Source of the DNA: Microcaldota archaeon
GTDB lineage: Archaea; Micrarchaeota; Micrarchaeia; Micrarchaeales; Micrarchaeaceae
NCBI GenBank assembly: GCA_021801785.1
Contig: JAJYXL010000012.1
Location: 47,205 to 111,204, forward strand
Direction: 5' to 3'
Length of the DNA: 64,000 nucleotides
Below, piece by piece: positions 17,024 to 26,853 of the stretch. Each line of letters begins with the position of its first letter. Positions within the stretch are counted from its first letter, which is position 1. The position numbers and the translations under genes were made by a program. The notes beneath the pieces were generated by a model. That model searched no databases and had not been told where the DNA came from. It saw nothing but the letters and a program-made list of their open reading frames with translations.

Positions 17024-19489
17024 CTATACCTCTATAGATACAGACAGCTCCTTATCCTTACTTATCGATAGATCGCGTGCCTTGCATATGCTCTCAAGCT
17101 CCTTCTTAGCTATAGAGACAACAGTATAGTATGCCTCAGGAACATTTATATTTATTCTTGTTATCTCGCGATTCAGAGCTATTCTCATCCTCGCCTTCTC
17201 CTTCCTTACCTCTCCGATTATTATGTTTAGGAATGCTCCAGCATCCTCGTTATCTGCCTCGGGCAACGCGCTCTTGAATATAAGGCCGTTTATCACATAA
17301 TCGCTCCTCGATTCTACGGGTTTGTATACAGGGAACTCCCGCTCAAATACACTCTCATTCTTAAACATAGAGTTCACCTCCTCGGCCACATGCGGGATTA
17401 TCGGCGATAGCATGGTTAGAGAGGTATTTAGCACATGCAAAAGGGTGTAGGCAGCCGCATGTCTGCTCCCCTGGCTCACATCCGCTCCCTCCCTTATGCG
17501 GTACTTTACATTCTCTATATAGTAATCGCAGAACTCGTGCCAGTAGAAATTTATCAGCTTGGATGATGCATCATACAGGTTGAGCGATTCGAAGTCCTTA
17601 TCAACATCTCTTATGATGCTGTTGAGCCTGTTTAATATCCAGAGATCGAAGATCCCAAAACTCTTATGCGGCTCCTCCTTTGGGGGCTTTATATCATCCA
17701 GTGCATTTTTTACGAATATTGCTGAGTTATAGAGTTTGACTATGAAACTCTTCATATGCTCCATCTCTGCGTATGAGAACGGTCTATCCCGTCCAATCCC
17801 GCCGCCCGCAACGACCCATAGCCTAACGCTGTCTATAGAGTACTTCTCAACAAGATCCTCGGGAGAGATGCCTGTGCCCTCGCTCTTGTGCATCTCTCTC
17901 CCCTGCTCATTAAGTATCATAGGGTTCACTATTATCCGATCGAATGGCTTCTGCTTTGTCAGAGTCCACGTCCTGAATATCGTATAGAAAGCCCATGTTC
18001 TCACTATATCCGTACCCTGTATCCTAATCGATGTTGGGAATGCGCGCTTATACATACTCTTGTCGTCTGGCCACCCGGATATTACCAACGGGGTTATCGT
18101 CGAGTCTACCCAGACGTCGCATACCTCTCTCTCGCCAGTTATATTAGACGAACCGCACTTCGGACATGTCTCATTCGGCGGCTTATCATAAGCTGGATTT
18201 ACCGGCAGCATATCGGTCTTAGGAACGATTATCTCATTGCAGTCAACGCAGTACCAGAAGGGTATGGGCGTACCGAATATCCTGCTTCTCGAGATATTCC
18301 AATCCCATTCTATATAATCCACCCAGTCTATCAGCCTCTGTTGCGATGACTCGGGATACCATTTTATGCTGGCGGCCGACTCCTTTATCTTAGAGGCGAA
18401 CTCCTTCGTCTTTATGAACCACTGCATCTTGGATATCAGCTCTATCTTTGCAGAGCATCTATCATGGACCTTAACGGTGTGGGATATCCCCTCCGATCTT
18501 ATGAGGTGCCCTTCGGATCTCAACTCCTCTATTACCGCCTCCCTCGCCTTCTCGGCATCCATACCGGAGAATTTACCCGCATTCTTTAATCTTCCTCCTT
18601 CGTCGATAGCGTCTATGTGATTCAGCTTCTTCCTATAATATATGCTTATGTCATTCTTGTCGCCGAATGTGCATACCATCTCAGCACCGGTTCCGAAATC
18701 CGACCTTATGGACTCATCAGATATCACCGGAACCTCGGTACCAAAGATCGGCACAATGACGCTCTTGCCCAGGAATTTTGTATATCTCTCGTCATTCGGG
18801 CCGACCGCAAGCGCTACACACGCATGGAGCATCTCCGGCCTTGTGGTCGCAATCTCGATCTCATGCTCCTTCGATCCCTTTTTACCTTTCAATACAAATC
18901 TTATGTAGTTGAGCGTCGTCTCACTCTCGACCTCTCTCACCTCCTCCCTGGCTATAGAGCTCATACACCTAGGGCACCACTCTATCGGGTGTATCCCTCT
19001 GTATACATATCCTCCCTTAAAATTCTCTATCAGCGATAGCTGTACCTTTCTCCTATAATCATCAGACATTGTTACATACTCTAAGCTCTCATCGAATGTG
19101 GCGCCGAGCCTGATCATCTGGCTCTTTATCTCTTTTATATTACTATTCGCCAGCTCTACGCATCGCTTATAGAACTCCTCCCTAGGCATCTCCCTCCCAT
19201 ACCTCTTCTCGACCTCTAGCTCGATAGGGAACCCCTGGGTATCCCACCCCTGCGGATACATCACATTGTACCCCTTCAGCCTCTTGTACCTGGCTAATGT
19301 ATCTATATACACAGTCCATGATGCGTGTCCCATGTGCATCCCGCCGGTAGGATTTGGCGGCGGTGTATCTATAACATAAATAGGTCGCTCCTTATCATCC
19401 CTATCGAAGAGAAACATCCTCTTGCTCCTCCAATAGGCGTTCCATCTCTCCTCGGATTTCGGGTCATACATAAAATCAACAGGCTCCAA
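17024..19489 (-). CDS. valS: Valyl-tRNA synthetase
   Basis: The 821-residue class I synthetase has the HIGH-like HMGHA in PNPTGGMHMGHAS, an editing (CP1) domain with ATTRPEML, zinc-binding CPRC and CPKCG pairs, and a KMSKS-equivalent MHKSEG followed by GTGISPEDLVEKYS. The signature lysine is kept but the first residues differ from KMSKS. The C-terminal anticodon-binding domain has the expected helices. The gene lies upstream of S15 on the minus strand, so the three may be co-transcribed. Confidence 0.93.
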   Translation of the reverse strand: MEPVDFMYDPKSEERWNAYWRSKRMFLFDRDDKERPIYVIDTPPPNPTGGMHMGHASWTVYIDTLARYKRLKGYNVMYPQGWDTQGFPIELEVEKRYGREMPREEFYKRCVELANSNIKEIKSQMIRLGATFDESLEYVTMSDDYRRKVQLSLIENFKGGYVYRGIHPIEWCPRCMSSIAREEVREVESETTLNYIRFVLKGKKGSKEHEIEIATTRPEMLHACVALAVGPNDERYTKFLGKSVIVPIFGTEVPVISDESIRSDFGTGAEMVCTFGDKNDISIYYRKKLNHIDAIDEGGRLKNAGKFSGMDAEKAREAVIEELRSEGHLIRSEGISHTVKVHDRCSAKIELISKMQWFIKTKEFASKIKESAASIKWYPESSQQRLIDWVDYIEWDWNISRSRIFGTPIPFWYCVDCNEIIVPKTDMLPVNPAYDKPPNETCPKCGSSNITGEREVCDVWVDSTITPLVISGWPDDKSMYKRAFPTSIRIQGTDIVRTWAFYTIFRTWTLTKQKPFDRIIVNPMILNEQGREMHKSEGTGISPEDLVEKYSIDSVRLWVVAGGGIGRDRPFSYAEMEHMKSFIVKLYNSAIFVKNALDDIKPPKEEPHKSFGIFDLWILNRLNSIIRDVDKDFESLNLYDASSKLINFYWHEFCDYYIENVKYRIREGADVSQGSRHAAAYTLLHVLNTSLTMLSPIIPHVAEEVNSMFKNESVFEREFPVYKPVESRSDYVINGLIFKSALPEADNEDAGAFLNIIIGEVRKEKARMRIALNREITRININVPEAYYTVVSIAKKELESICKARDLSISKDKELSVSIEV

Positions 19490-19544
19490 CGGCTCTTATC
19501 GGTGATACGGCCTATAAATACTTACAGGAGTTGATACTCTATAA

Positions 19545-19572
19545 AGATAAAATAAAAAAATAAAAAAACAGG
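19545..19572 (-). terminator. T-rich terminator after the TRAM gene
   Basis: On the minus strand, the sequence downstream of the TRAM gene stop contains two runs of seven T separated by a single A, plus further T-rich bases. Such oligo-T tracts are the usual archaeal transcription termination signal. Confidence 0.65.
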
Positions 19573-19581
19573 CGATAAGAG

Positions 19582-19893
19582 TTAGGATATCTTATCTCCT
19601 GTTGCAGATCGTGCTCTTACGTCTGTTATCCTCACCCTGATGGTCTCTCCAGGTTTGGCATCCTTTACAAATATGACGAATCCGTCCTTCTTTGCTACAC
19701 CATCTCCGCGGGATCCAGCTCCCTCAACAGTCACCTCTACCTCATCACCGACCTTTACCGGCTTTGGGGCGAAATATGCTGCCTTCACGTTACCGCCTCT
19801 ATCTTCGCGGTTTCCTCTTCCTTCGCGGCCTCCTCTTCCCTCTCGGCCCTCACTTTCCTCTTCGTATTCTTCGTTCATTCTTATCTTTCTCAT
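19582..19893 (-). CDS. TRAM-domain RNA-binding protein with RG-rich N-terminus
   Basis: The 103-residue protein has an acidic then Arg/Gly-rich N-terminal tail (repeats such as GREGRGGREGRG) and a C-terminal TRAM domain (VKVGDEVEVTVEG, GDGVAKKDGFVIFV, GETIRVRITDVRAR). Small archaeal TRAM proteins bind RNA and act as chaperones, often cold-induced. ATG 19893 is chosen because a TATA-like TTAATATA lies about 35 bases upstream; ATG 19878 is an alternative. Confidence 0.88.
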   Translation of the reverse strand: MRKIRMNEEYEEESEGREGRGGREGRGNREDRGGNVKAAYFAPKPVKVGDEVEVTVEGAGSRGDGVAKKDGFVIFVKDAKPGETIRVRITDVRARSATGDKIS

Positions 19894-20043
19894 ACGTAGG
19901 ATTAGATTCACTACGTATATCTACTATATTAAGATGCAGGTTTAAAAGGCTTCCGCATACCAGCCTTTATGAAACTGACGAGAGGTTAGCTGCATTAGCA
20001 GATGACAAGTTTGTGATATATACCCGTCTCCATGTTATGCGCA

Positions 20044-20055
20044 ACTTATATATTC
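20044..20055 (+). promoter_or_regulatory. TATA box of the secreted membrane protein at 20076
   Basis: ACTTATATATTC is centred about 26 bases upstream of ATG 20076, which supports that start and a leaderless mRNA. Confidence 0.55.
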
Positions 20056-20075
20056 CTATATACCAATATATTCGT

Positions 20076-20846
20076 ATGCTTAGGAATCGGATACCGATAC
20101 TGATACTATTTGCGCTTGCGATCCTCTCTGCTAATCTAGCCTCGGCATCTTTCAGGATAATAAGTACTAATACCAATGTATACCTGGGTAGCAATACGAC
20201 CGCACAGGTCAGCGAGGTGGTCAACGTCTATGTGAGCAATAGCTCTTACGCAACATACAATAAGGACAGGCTGGCCCTGAATCTGAGCCTTAGCGAATGG
20301 CAGTCCCTGTTTGGCGACGGACTGGTACAGCATATAGTGAACCCAGAATCTGGGGTCTACGGGTTCGAATTCCTGCCAGGGCCCCTTATAAGGAGCGGAG
20401 ATAATTACACCGCGAGCATACTGATGTCTTACTATGTAAAGAATGTTACAACAGTCCAGAACATAGCGCCGAGAGTGTTCGCCCACCAATTTAATGATCA
20501 GGTATTCAACTTCGAGCACGCAGCCAGCGGAGAGGTTCTATCCAACAATACCATGCTTACGATAGTTCTCCCGAAAGGCTCCACAATAAACTACGTATAT
20601 CCAACGCCAGACTCTCCAGCGACAGGCATATCTGACAATTATAAGAATATTACAACACTATCTTGGAATAATGGCGAGCCTCTAGGGACCTTCCGGCTGA
20701 GCTATGATACGGAGGAGAGCCTCCAGGGCGAGGTAGGCAGCTTCTTTACCGCAGTCTATAACTATCTCGGTCTGTTCACCTACATTATAATAATCGTAAT
20801 CATACTCCTGATAATAATTTATACTTACTTCAAGGCTTCACGCTGA
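20076..20846 (+). CDS. Secreted, C-terminally membrane-anchored protein of unknown function
   Basis: The 256-residue product has a signal peptide (ILILFALAILSANLASAS), an ectodomain of about 190 residues rich in beta-type sequence and N-glycosylation sites, and a C-terminal helix made mainly of Ile (about 226-250) with a short basic cytoplasmic end. I do not recognise the fold. A longer open frame extends upstream, but the TATA box position and signal peptide point to ATG 20076. The pheS gene follows after 11 bases and may share its transcript. Confidence 0.8.
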   Translation: MLRNRIPILILFALAILSANLASASFRIISTNTNVYLGSNTTAQVSEVVNVYVSNSSYATYNKDRLALNLSLSEWQSLFGDGLVQHIVNPESGVYGFEFLPGPLIRSGDNYTASILMSYYVKNVTTVQNIAPRVFAHQFNDQVFNFEHAASGEVLSNNTMLTIVLPKGSTINYVYPTPDSPATGISDNYKNITTLSWNNGEPLGTFRLSYDTEESLQGEVGSFFTAVYNYLGLFTYIIIIVIILLIIIYTYFKASR

Positions 20847-20857
20847 GTTGAGCTCTT

Positions 20858-22321
20858 ATGCATAGATATTGCAGCATGATACTAAATTATCTAAAGAGTA
20901 GGGGGAGCGCTAGTGCGGACCAACTTATAGCCGAGCTCGGACTTGGCGAGGATAAGGTGCTATGGGCCCTAGAGGTATTGAAAAGAGACGGCGCTATAGA
21001 GTATAAGCGGGATGCTGTGACAGATGTATCATTAACCGAAGAGGGTAAATCCTACATAGATATGTTCCCAGAGGAGAGGCTGGTCAAGAGCGTTGCTGAA
21101 GGTAAGGTAAGGGCCGTTGGGGATGTTGATGATAAGATTGGGTTAAACTGGGCTAAGCGGAACGGATGGATAACGATAGATGGCGGCAAGCTCTCTCTCA
21201 CCAAATTGGGGGCATCTATAGAGCAGAGCGGGAGGTATGCACTGAGGGACACTCTAAGAGATCTCTCCGCAGGGGGCGACACGAAGAGAATAATGCTAAA
21301 GAGCAGTACCGCTTTCGACTCATTGAAGAGGAGGCATCTAATCGATGTGCATGAGAGGGGCACCATCGGGACGATTCGGATAACAGATACAGGTAATTCC
21401 ATAAACGATAACGTGGACGAGATAAGCTATCTGGATAGGGAGATAATAAAAGGGAGGCTGTGGGAGGGCAAGAGGTTCAGCGAGTACGACGTTAACATCT
21501 CATATGGGGACATATACCCGGCTAGAATGCACCCAATGCATGAGTTCATCAACATGGTTAGGGAGACATGGTTGTCGATGGGTTTTGTAGAGGGGAGTGG
21601 TCCGATAGTAAATCCAGCTTTCTGGAACTTCGATGTACTGCTAACTCCTCAGCACCATCCAGCTAGGGATATGCAGGATACGTTCTTCCTCTCAGATCCG
21701 GATACTGTCGGGACTGGAGAGAGATCGCTGCTCAAAAGGGTCAAGGCCGCGCATGAGAGGAGCTTTGGCACAGATTGGGACGTGAGTCTGGCCAAGAGAG
21801 CCCTATTAAGGACACATAATACCGTTGTCAGCGCCAGATATATCAGAGAGCTCGGCAGTTCAAGCAGAGCCAAATATCCTATAAAGGCATTCTTCGTTGG
21901 GAGGGTATTCAGGAATGAGAGCATAGATTACAAGCACAGGGCCGAATTCTACCAGTCCGACGGGATAATCGTCGGCGATAACCTCACCTTTTCAAACCTA
22001 ATATTCGAGTTGAGAGAGTTTTTCGGCAGACTTCTGGGAGAGAGCGTTGCCGAAAGTATAATGCTCAGGCCATCATACTTCCCGTTCACCGAGCCAAGCT
22101 TGGAGATATTCTACTTCGATAAAAATCATAAGGATTACATAGAGCTTGGGGGGGCCGGAATCATAAGAGAGGAGATAACCGGAGCACTTGGTATGAATAA
22201 GAGGGTGCTGGCTTGGGGCCTCGGGCTGGACCGCCTGCTCTTCGATAGGATGGGGATATACGATATAAATGAGATATACAGGAATAGGGTCGGGTGGCTA
22301 AGGGCCAGAAAGAGTCTGTGA
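20858..22321 (+). CDS. pheS: Phenylalanyl-tRNA synthetase alpha subunit
   Basis: The 487-residue catalytic subunit has N-terminal winged-helix DNA-binding-like domains (1-150), as in archaeal and eukaryotic PheS, then the class II core with HPMHEFIN, the motif 2 region FFVGRVFRNES and motif 3 GLGLDRLL. It is followed after 4 bases by pheT. Confidence 0.95.
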   Translation: MHRYCSMILNYLKSRGSASADQLIAELGLGEDKVLWALEVLKRDGAIEYKRDAVTDVSLTEEGKSYIDMFPEERLVKSVAEGKVRAVGDVDDKIGLNWAKRNGWITIDGGKLSLTKLGASIEQSGRYALRDTLRDLSAGGDTKRIMLKSSTAFDSLKRRHLIDVHERGTIGTIRITDTGNSINDNVDEISYLDREIIKGRLWEGKRFSEYDVNISYGDIYPARMHPMHEFINMVRETWLSMGFVEGSGPIVNPAFWNFDVLLTPQHHPARDMQDTFFLSDPDTVGTGERSLLKRVKAAHERSFGTDWDVSLAKRALLRTHNTVVSARYIRELGSSSRAKYPIKAFFVGRVFRNESIDYKHRAEFYQSDGIIVGDNLTFSNLIFELREFFGRLLGESVAESIMLRPSYFPFTEPSLEIFYFDKNHKDYIELGGAGIIREEITGALGMNKRVLAWGLGLDRLLFDRMGIYDINEIYRNRVGWLRARKSL

Positions 22322-22325
22322 TACT

Positions 22326-23939
22326 ATGGCAAACATAGCGTTTCGAGTTAGAGATGTTAAGAGAAGGATAGAGCTATCAAAATTCTCAAGGCTGATGTCC
22401 GAGATGGGCTTCGAGACCGATATCGGTAAGGACGAGGTTAATGTAGATATAACCCCCCACAGGCCGGAGCTCCTGGACTTCGATATGCTTATGTGGGCTC
22501 TAGAAGTATTTGACGGTAGAGCCAAACCATCCAAGACGGATTACATACCAATTAACGAGAGGCTCATAGATATAGAGGTATCGAAGAGCGTCAGCGGTAT
22601 CAGACCATTTATAATGGGGGTTGCTGCCAAGAGGGTCGACCTATCCGGCAGGAAGGCCGACTACCTAATCAGATTCATCGAGAAGATCAGCGAGACGTAC
22701 GGGAGGAAGAGATCCAGAATCGCCATAGGCATACACGATCTGAGCAAGATAAGCGGCAACACTCTGAGATACGAGGCCCTCTCTGAGAGCAGCTTTGTGC
22801 CTCTAGATTCTGAATACAGTATGAGCTTTGACGATATTATAAGAAGGCACCAGAAGGGGATTGAGTATGGTGGGCTGGTGCCGAGCGGAAAGTACCCTGT
22901 ATTGAGAGATAGCGATAAGATAATGGCATTCATACCGATAGTAAACTCGGATGCGACAAAGGTCTCTTCCGGTACGGATAGCCTCTTTATAGACGTCACC
23001 GGAACCGATGCTGTTGGGGTCAGGAATGTTACGGAGATCATGAACTGTGTGCTCAGGCACATGGGTGCTGATGTCTATAAGGTGGGGGTGCATGTTGGCA
23101 AGAGGAGCACGACCTCGCCATCAGGAGTGTGGAGGAGGCTCAGCCTAAAGGAGAGCAGGATCAGCTCCATACTCGGTATAGAGGATCTGGGCAGTACTGC
23201 CGTACATGTGCGAAGATGTGGCTATGTCGCATCATCATCAAAAGGCATTCTTACCGTATACATCCCGCCATACAGGACCGATATCATAGGGAGTATGGAT
23301 ATAATAGAGGATGTTGCAATCGGATACGGCTATAATAGGATAAAGCCCGTGCCGGTATCCGGACATTTTGTAGGTATCCCGGAGAGATCGGTACCTCTAT
23401 ACGAGAGAGTAACAAGGCTCTTCATAGGCATCGGATTTACTGAAGCTATGAATAACTATCTGACAGACGAGGAGAGCCAGTTTCATAATATGGGCAGAGC
23501 CGACAACGGTAAATCCGTGAGAGTCGAATACGCAAAGACGAGCTCCATCAGCATACTGAGGCAGAGTCTGATACCGATGCTCATGCAGAACCTATCCGAC
23601 TCTATGAATGAGCCTATGCCGCAACGCCTCTTCGAATACGGCAAGGTGTTCGTGAGGGTTCCAGGTAGCGTATATGAGCGGGATTCTCTAGCTTTCGTAG
23701 CAGTCCATTCTAAAGCGAACTTCGGAGAGGCGAAGAGCGTGTTCGATGTGATAGCGAGAGAGATGGGATTGGATCTCGCCGTTGTCAGATATGAGGATCC
23801 GGCATTCATAAAGGGCAGGTGCGCAGGTATCTCCGATAACGGTAAGATCATAGGTGTATTTGGGGAGATACATCCGACAGTTCTAAACAGGTTCAAGATA
23901 GACGAGCCGGTTATAGCTGGAGAGATATATCTGGAATAG
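22326..23939 (+). CDS. pheT: Phenylalanyl-tRNA synthetase beta subunit
   Basis: The 537-residue archaeal-type beta subunit carries B3/4 editing and B5 domains (ITPHRPELLDFD; RTDIIGSMDIIEDVAIGYGYN). It lacks the long bacterial C-terminal anticodon domain, as expected for archaea. It forms an operon with pheS. Confidence 0.95.
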   Translation: MANIAFRVRDVKRRIELSKFSRLMSEMGFETDIGKDEVNVDITPHRPELLDFDMLMWALEVFDGRAKPSKTDYIPINERLIDIEVSKSVSGIRPFIMGVAAKRVDLSGRKADYLIRFIEKISETYGRKRSRIAIGIHDLSKISGNTLRYEALSESSFVPLDSEYSMSFDDIIRRHQKGIEYGGLVPSGKYPVLRDSDKIMAFIPIVNSDATKVSSGTDSLFIDVTGTDAVGVRNVTEIMNCVLRHMGADVYKVGVHVGKRSTTSPSGVWRRLSLKESRISSILGIEDLGSTAVHVRRCGYVASSSKGILTVYIPPYRTDIIGSMDIIEDVAIGYGYNRIKPVPVSGHFVGIPERSVPLYERVTRLFIGIGFTEAMNNYLTDEESQFHNMGRADNGKSVRVEYAKTSSISILRQSLIPMLMQNLSDSMNEPMPQRLFEYGKVFVRVPGSVYERDSLAFVAVHSKANFGEAKSVFDVIAREMGLDLAVVRYEDPAFIKGRCAGISDNGKIIGVFGEIHPTVLNRFKIDEPVIAGEIYLE

Positions 23940-23967
23940 ATGCAATCATACGGGATGGGTAAGAGGA

Positions 23968-24651
23968 TCAGACTCCGTGGAACCAGAAGCCCTTATCAGC
24001 TCCCTGTTTCTTCCTCTTCTTATCATCCTTTATCTCTATACCCAGCTCTTTCGCAAGCTCCGGGTGTTCTAATAGATACTCCTGGCGGAATTTCTCCTGC
24101 TTTGCCTCCTTCTTCGCCTTGTACTCGATCGATTTTCTATTCCATTCCGGCTTCATTCTCTTCCACTCCTTCAGTGTGTATCCGTATGGTGCGTGCTCTC
24201 TTATCGCAGGGGGCATGAATGCGTATGTATACAGATCCTTATAATAATCGTATGGCTGGTCCGATATGGATCCCTCATCTATCTCTACGCCCTGCTCTCT
24301 CAGAAACATCTTTATCTCTTCGATATCTATCTTCTCCTTCAGGTTTGTCGCATCCTTTGGGTTGTATATCACAGCTATCTTATTTCTTATAAAGAAGACG
24401 CGGGCCTTAAGTATCGCATCGTTGAGCATGAGCCTGTACTGCAGCCTCGCCGCATGCTCCGCATCAGCGAACTCCCCGGTATGCTTCACATTTGTGAATA
24501 TAACCTCCCTTACCATTCTGTAGGGAACCCTTATCCTATTCCCATTCTCCATGACATACTGTCCGCTGATCTGCTCCTCGCTGAGTCCGGCAGTGCTCTG
24601 TAGATCCTCCTGATATGCGCTCCTCTTAGGCGCCGTCTGGCTCTTGTCCAT
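23968..24651 (-). CDS. Conserved-looking partner protein of the tetraether synthase gene
   Basis: I do not recognise this 227-residue cytoplasmic protein. It lies 6 bases downstream of the radical SAM gene on the same strand and is surely co-transcribed. Its segment LKEWKRMKPEWNRKS resembles the C-terminal AKEWKSTHPEWSYPS of the radical SAM protein, which suggests a shared small module, perhaps for binding the same partner. The C-terminal third is highly charged (Lys/Glu) and helical. There are no cysteines suitable for an iron-sulfur cluster. Confidence 0.75.
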   Translation of the reverse strand: MDKSQTAPKRSAYQEDLQSTAGLSEEQISGQYVMENGNRIRVPYRMVREVIFTNVKHTGEFADAEHAARLQYRLMLNDAILKARVFFIRNKIAVIYNPKDATNLKEKIDIEEIKMFLREQGVEIDEGSISDQPYDYYKDLYTYAFMPPAIREHAPYGYTLKEWKRMKPEWNRKSIEYKAKKEAKQEKFRQEYLLEHPELAKELGIEIKDDKKRKKQGADKGFWFHGV

Positions 24652-24657
24652 CTAGAA

Positions 24658-26535
24658 TCAACTATTTATAGCCTGTGCCCAGTTGGCCACAGCCTTGCCG
24701 CCATTTACCGGCAGGGAGAAGTAATCTACCATATCCTTGTACGTCCTCTTATACGTATCACTCGCCTCAAGCTCCTTGACATTCCTTATGTACTTGTCGC
24801 TTGGATAGCTCCATTCCGGATGTGTGCTCTTCCACTCCTTTGCAGGTATGCTGTACTGCCTCTGTACCTTGTCTCTGTATACCTCTGGGAATACATTGAA
24901 TGTACAGAACGGGAGTACCTCACCGTCAGGCATAGCGTAATGTATATCGCACTTCTCAACCCTGTGTATATCGTATGTGTACTCATCCTGGAAGTGCATC
25001 ATTCCCAAGAAGAGCGACTTCAGCTGGAAGTTGCCCATGGCTGAGAAGTCGTGCTTCAGTACCAGACTCATGAACAGCTTAGAGAAGTTTATGGACTTCG
25101 GCTGCTTACTCTTGTCTATATACCTGTTGAAGCCCACAAGCGCCTTCAGAGCTATCGCCTTTCTGGCGAGCTTACCACGGCCTTCCATCTCGTATATAGC
25201 GCTCTGCAGGTGCTCTATCAGCCCTGCCGCGTCTACGAATCTCGTCAGAGGCACTATCTTCTTATCGCTATCTACAAATATGTAGCTTCCGGCTCCGCAC
25301 GCGAAGTGTATCGACATATCATACTTGTACTCTCCAGTCAACGCCTCTATAAACTTATTTATCCCGCCTATATACGGTACTGAGAACCAGTCATCCTTGG
25401 TTATCACTCCGTTGGTCTGCGCCTCTATGAGCTTTATAGCTCCAGGTATGGATATACGCTGCTTCTCCCTCATCCTTGACGGCATCCTCCCTACGAGAGA
25501 TACCGGCTGGAAGTTGATCGCACGCACAACATCGCTGTTGTTCAATGCGAGGTTGATCAGGGCTCCCATCTCATGCTCGTTAACGCTCCTTATGACCGTT
25601 GGTACTAAGACCACACCCATCTTTGCCTTCCTCGCTGCATCGAATGCGAGCGGCACCTCCCAGTGGTTCTTGGGGTTTGCACGCTTGCTAACACCATCGC
25701 AACTCATGTATAAGACGCTGACACCGGCATATCTCGCCTTAACTGCCAGGTCTGGGTTCTGGGCCATGATTATGCCTGTGGTGTTTAGCTGTATCTGGTC
25801 GAAGCCCGCCCTCTTCGCATGATCTATTATCTCTATTATCCTGGGGTGGAGCATAGGCTCTCCTCCAGTTATCTGCAACGCGTTGGCAGGTATGGGCTTC
25901 TGGTTCCTCAAGTTGTAGAATATCTTGTCTAGCTCTGCTAGGCTCGGCTCATATATGGACTCTCCCTCCTTCGCGTAGAAGAAGCAGTACCAGCAGCTCA
26001 GATGGCATCTGTTCGTTACCACAACGTTTGCAAGCCCTGTGTGGGACTTATGTCTCTCGCACATACCGCAGTCGAATGGGCAGTTGGCACCCTTCGTCTC
26101 TGTGACATAGTTCGGATTATCGAAACCCCTACCGAAATAGTTGTACCTGCGCATCTTCATATACATGTCATAATCCTCCCAGTACTTCTCCACGGTCCAA
26201 CCGTGCTCTGGGCAGTGCTTCCTTATCATTACATTATCATCGTCTTTGTATATAGTACCGTCTATTATCAGTTTGCACTCGGGACATACGGTCTTTGTGG
26301 TCTCGATCACAGGCATGGAATTTATCTCCTCCACAGTCCTGTGGTACGGTGCGAATACCGGATCCTTCATAAGTACGGATTCGGCAACATCCTTATGCTC
26401 CGGCATTATGTTATTAAGCGCTTTCCTAGAGCTGTCACTGTGTATATCTATCTCATCGCCCTGTTCAACCTGCAATCTCTCCTCTACCTGCAGCTCCAAG
26501 CCGGATGCCTCAACCCTGTTAGTATTATCAGACAT
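24658..26535 (-). CDS. tes: Radical SAM enzyme, tetraether lipid synthase (Tes) type
   Basis: The 625-residue protein has an N-terminal Cys pair CPEC (84-87) and CPEHG (108), a second cluster motif CPFDCGMC (152-159), the radical SAM motif CHLSCWYC (177-184), ITGGEP, and a C-terminal set around CDIHY and PFC (529-544). This order matches the MJ0619-like family shown to join two archaeol lipids into tetraethers. The enzyme would make membrane-spanning GDGT lipids, as expected in acid- or heat-adapted archaea. Assignment within the wider family is by motif order only. Confidence 0.82.
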   Translation of the reverse strand: MSDNTNRVEASGLELQVEERLQVEQGDEIDIHSDSSRKALNNIMPEHKDVAESVLMKDPVFAPYHRTVEEINSMPVIETTKTVCPECKLIIDGTIYKDDDNVMIRKHCPEHGWTVEKYWEDYDMYMKMRRYNYFGRGFDNPNYVTETKGANCPFDCGMCERHKSHTGLANVVVTNRCHLSCWYCFFYAKEGESIYEPSLAELDKIFYNLRNQKPIPANALQITGGEPMLHPRIIEIIDHAKRAGFDQIQLNTTGIIMAQNPDLAVKARYAGVSVLYMSCDGVSKRANPKNHWEVPLAFDAARKAKMGVVLVPTVIRSVNEHEMGALINLALNNSDVVRAINFQPVSLVGRMPSRMREKQRISIPGAIKLIEAQTNGVITKDDWFSVPYIGGINKFIEALTGEYKYDMSIHFACGAGSYIFVDSDKKIVPLTRFVDAAGLIEHLQSAIYEMEGRGKLARKAIALKALVGFNRYIDKSKQPKSINFSKLFMSLVLKHDFSAMGNFQLKSLFLGMMHFQDEYTYDIHRVEKCDIHYAMPDGEVLPFCTFNVFPEVYRDKVQRQYSIPAKEWKSTHPEWSYPSDKYIRNVKELEASDTYKRTYKDMVDYFSLPVNGGKAVANWAQAINS

Positions 26536-26853
26536 ATATTACACCTATAATCATTCTCATACTAAATTGAAAGGTATTTAAACCATTATACGGCATAAAT
26601 ATACATTATTTCAATAAATGTCATGCCTTTTAACGACAGTTTTTTAAGGTACAGATACCTTCCCAATGGCTCTAATTAATCCATATATATAATATACCAA
26701 AAGTTCCTATAATCTGGGAGGTACGGATCTCTTCAAAGGCCAATCCTTGTTTATAAAGTTAGACAAGATCGGAGCAGGATGATACATAAGCTATAAATCA
26801 TTCAATATATGCATAATGATGTATGATGTCTGGGGTTGCTCAATGGTGATGGT
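26536..26853. promoter_or_regulatory. Divergent promoter region between tes and the GNAT gene
   Basis: In this 318-base gap the tes promoter shows a palindromic TATA element GGTATTTAAACC at 26573-26584 and an AGGTGT ribosome-binding element at 26541-26546 (minus strand). On the GNAT side are AT-rich stretches around 26680-26695 and 26748-26756, and GGTGAT just before ATG 26854. No gene is seen. Confidence 0.5.
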
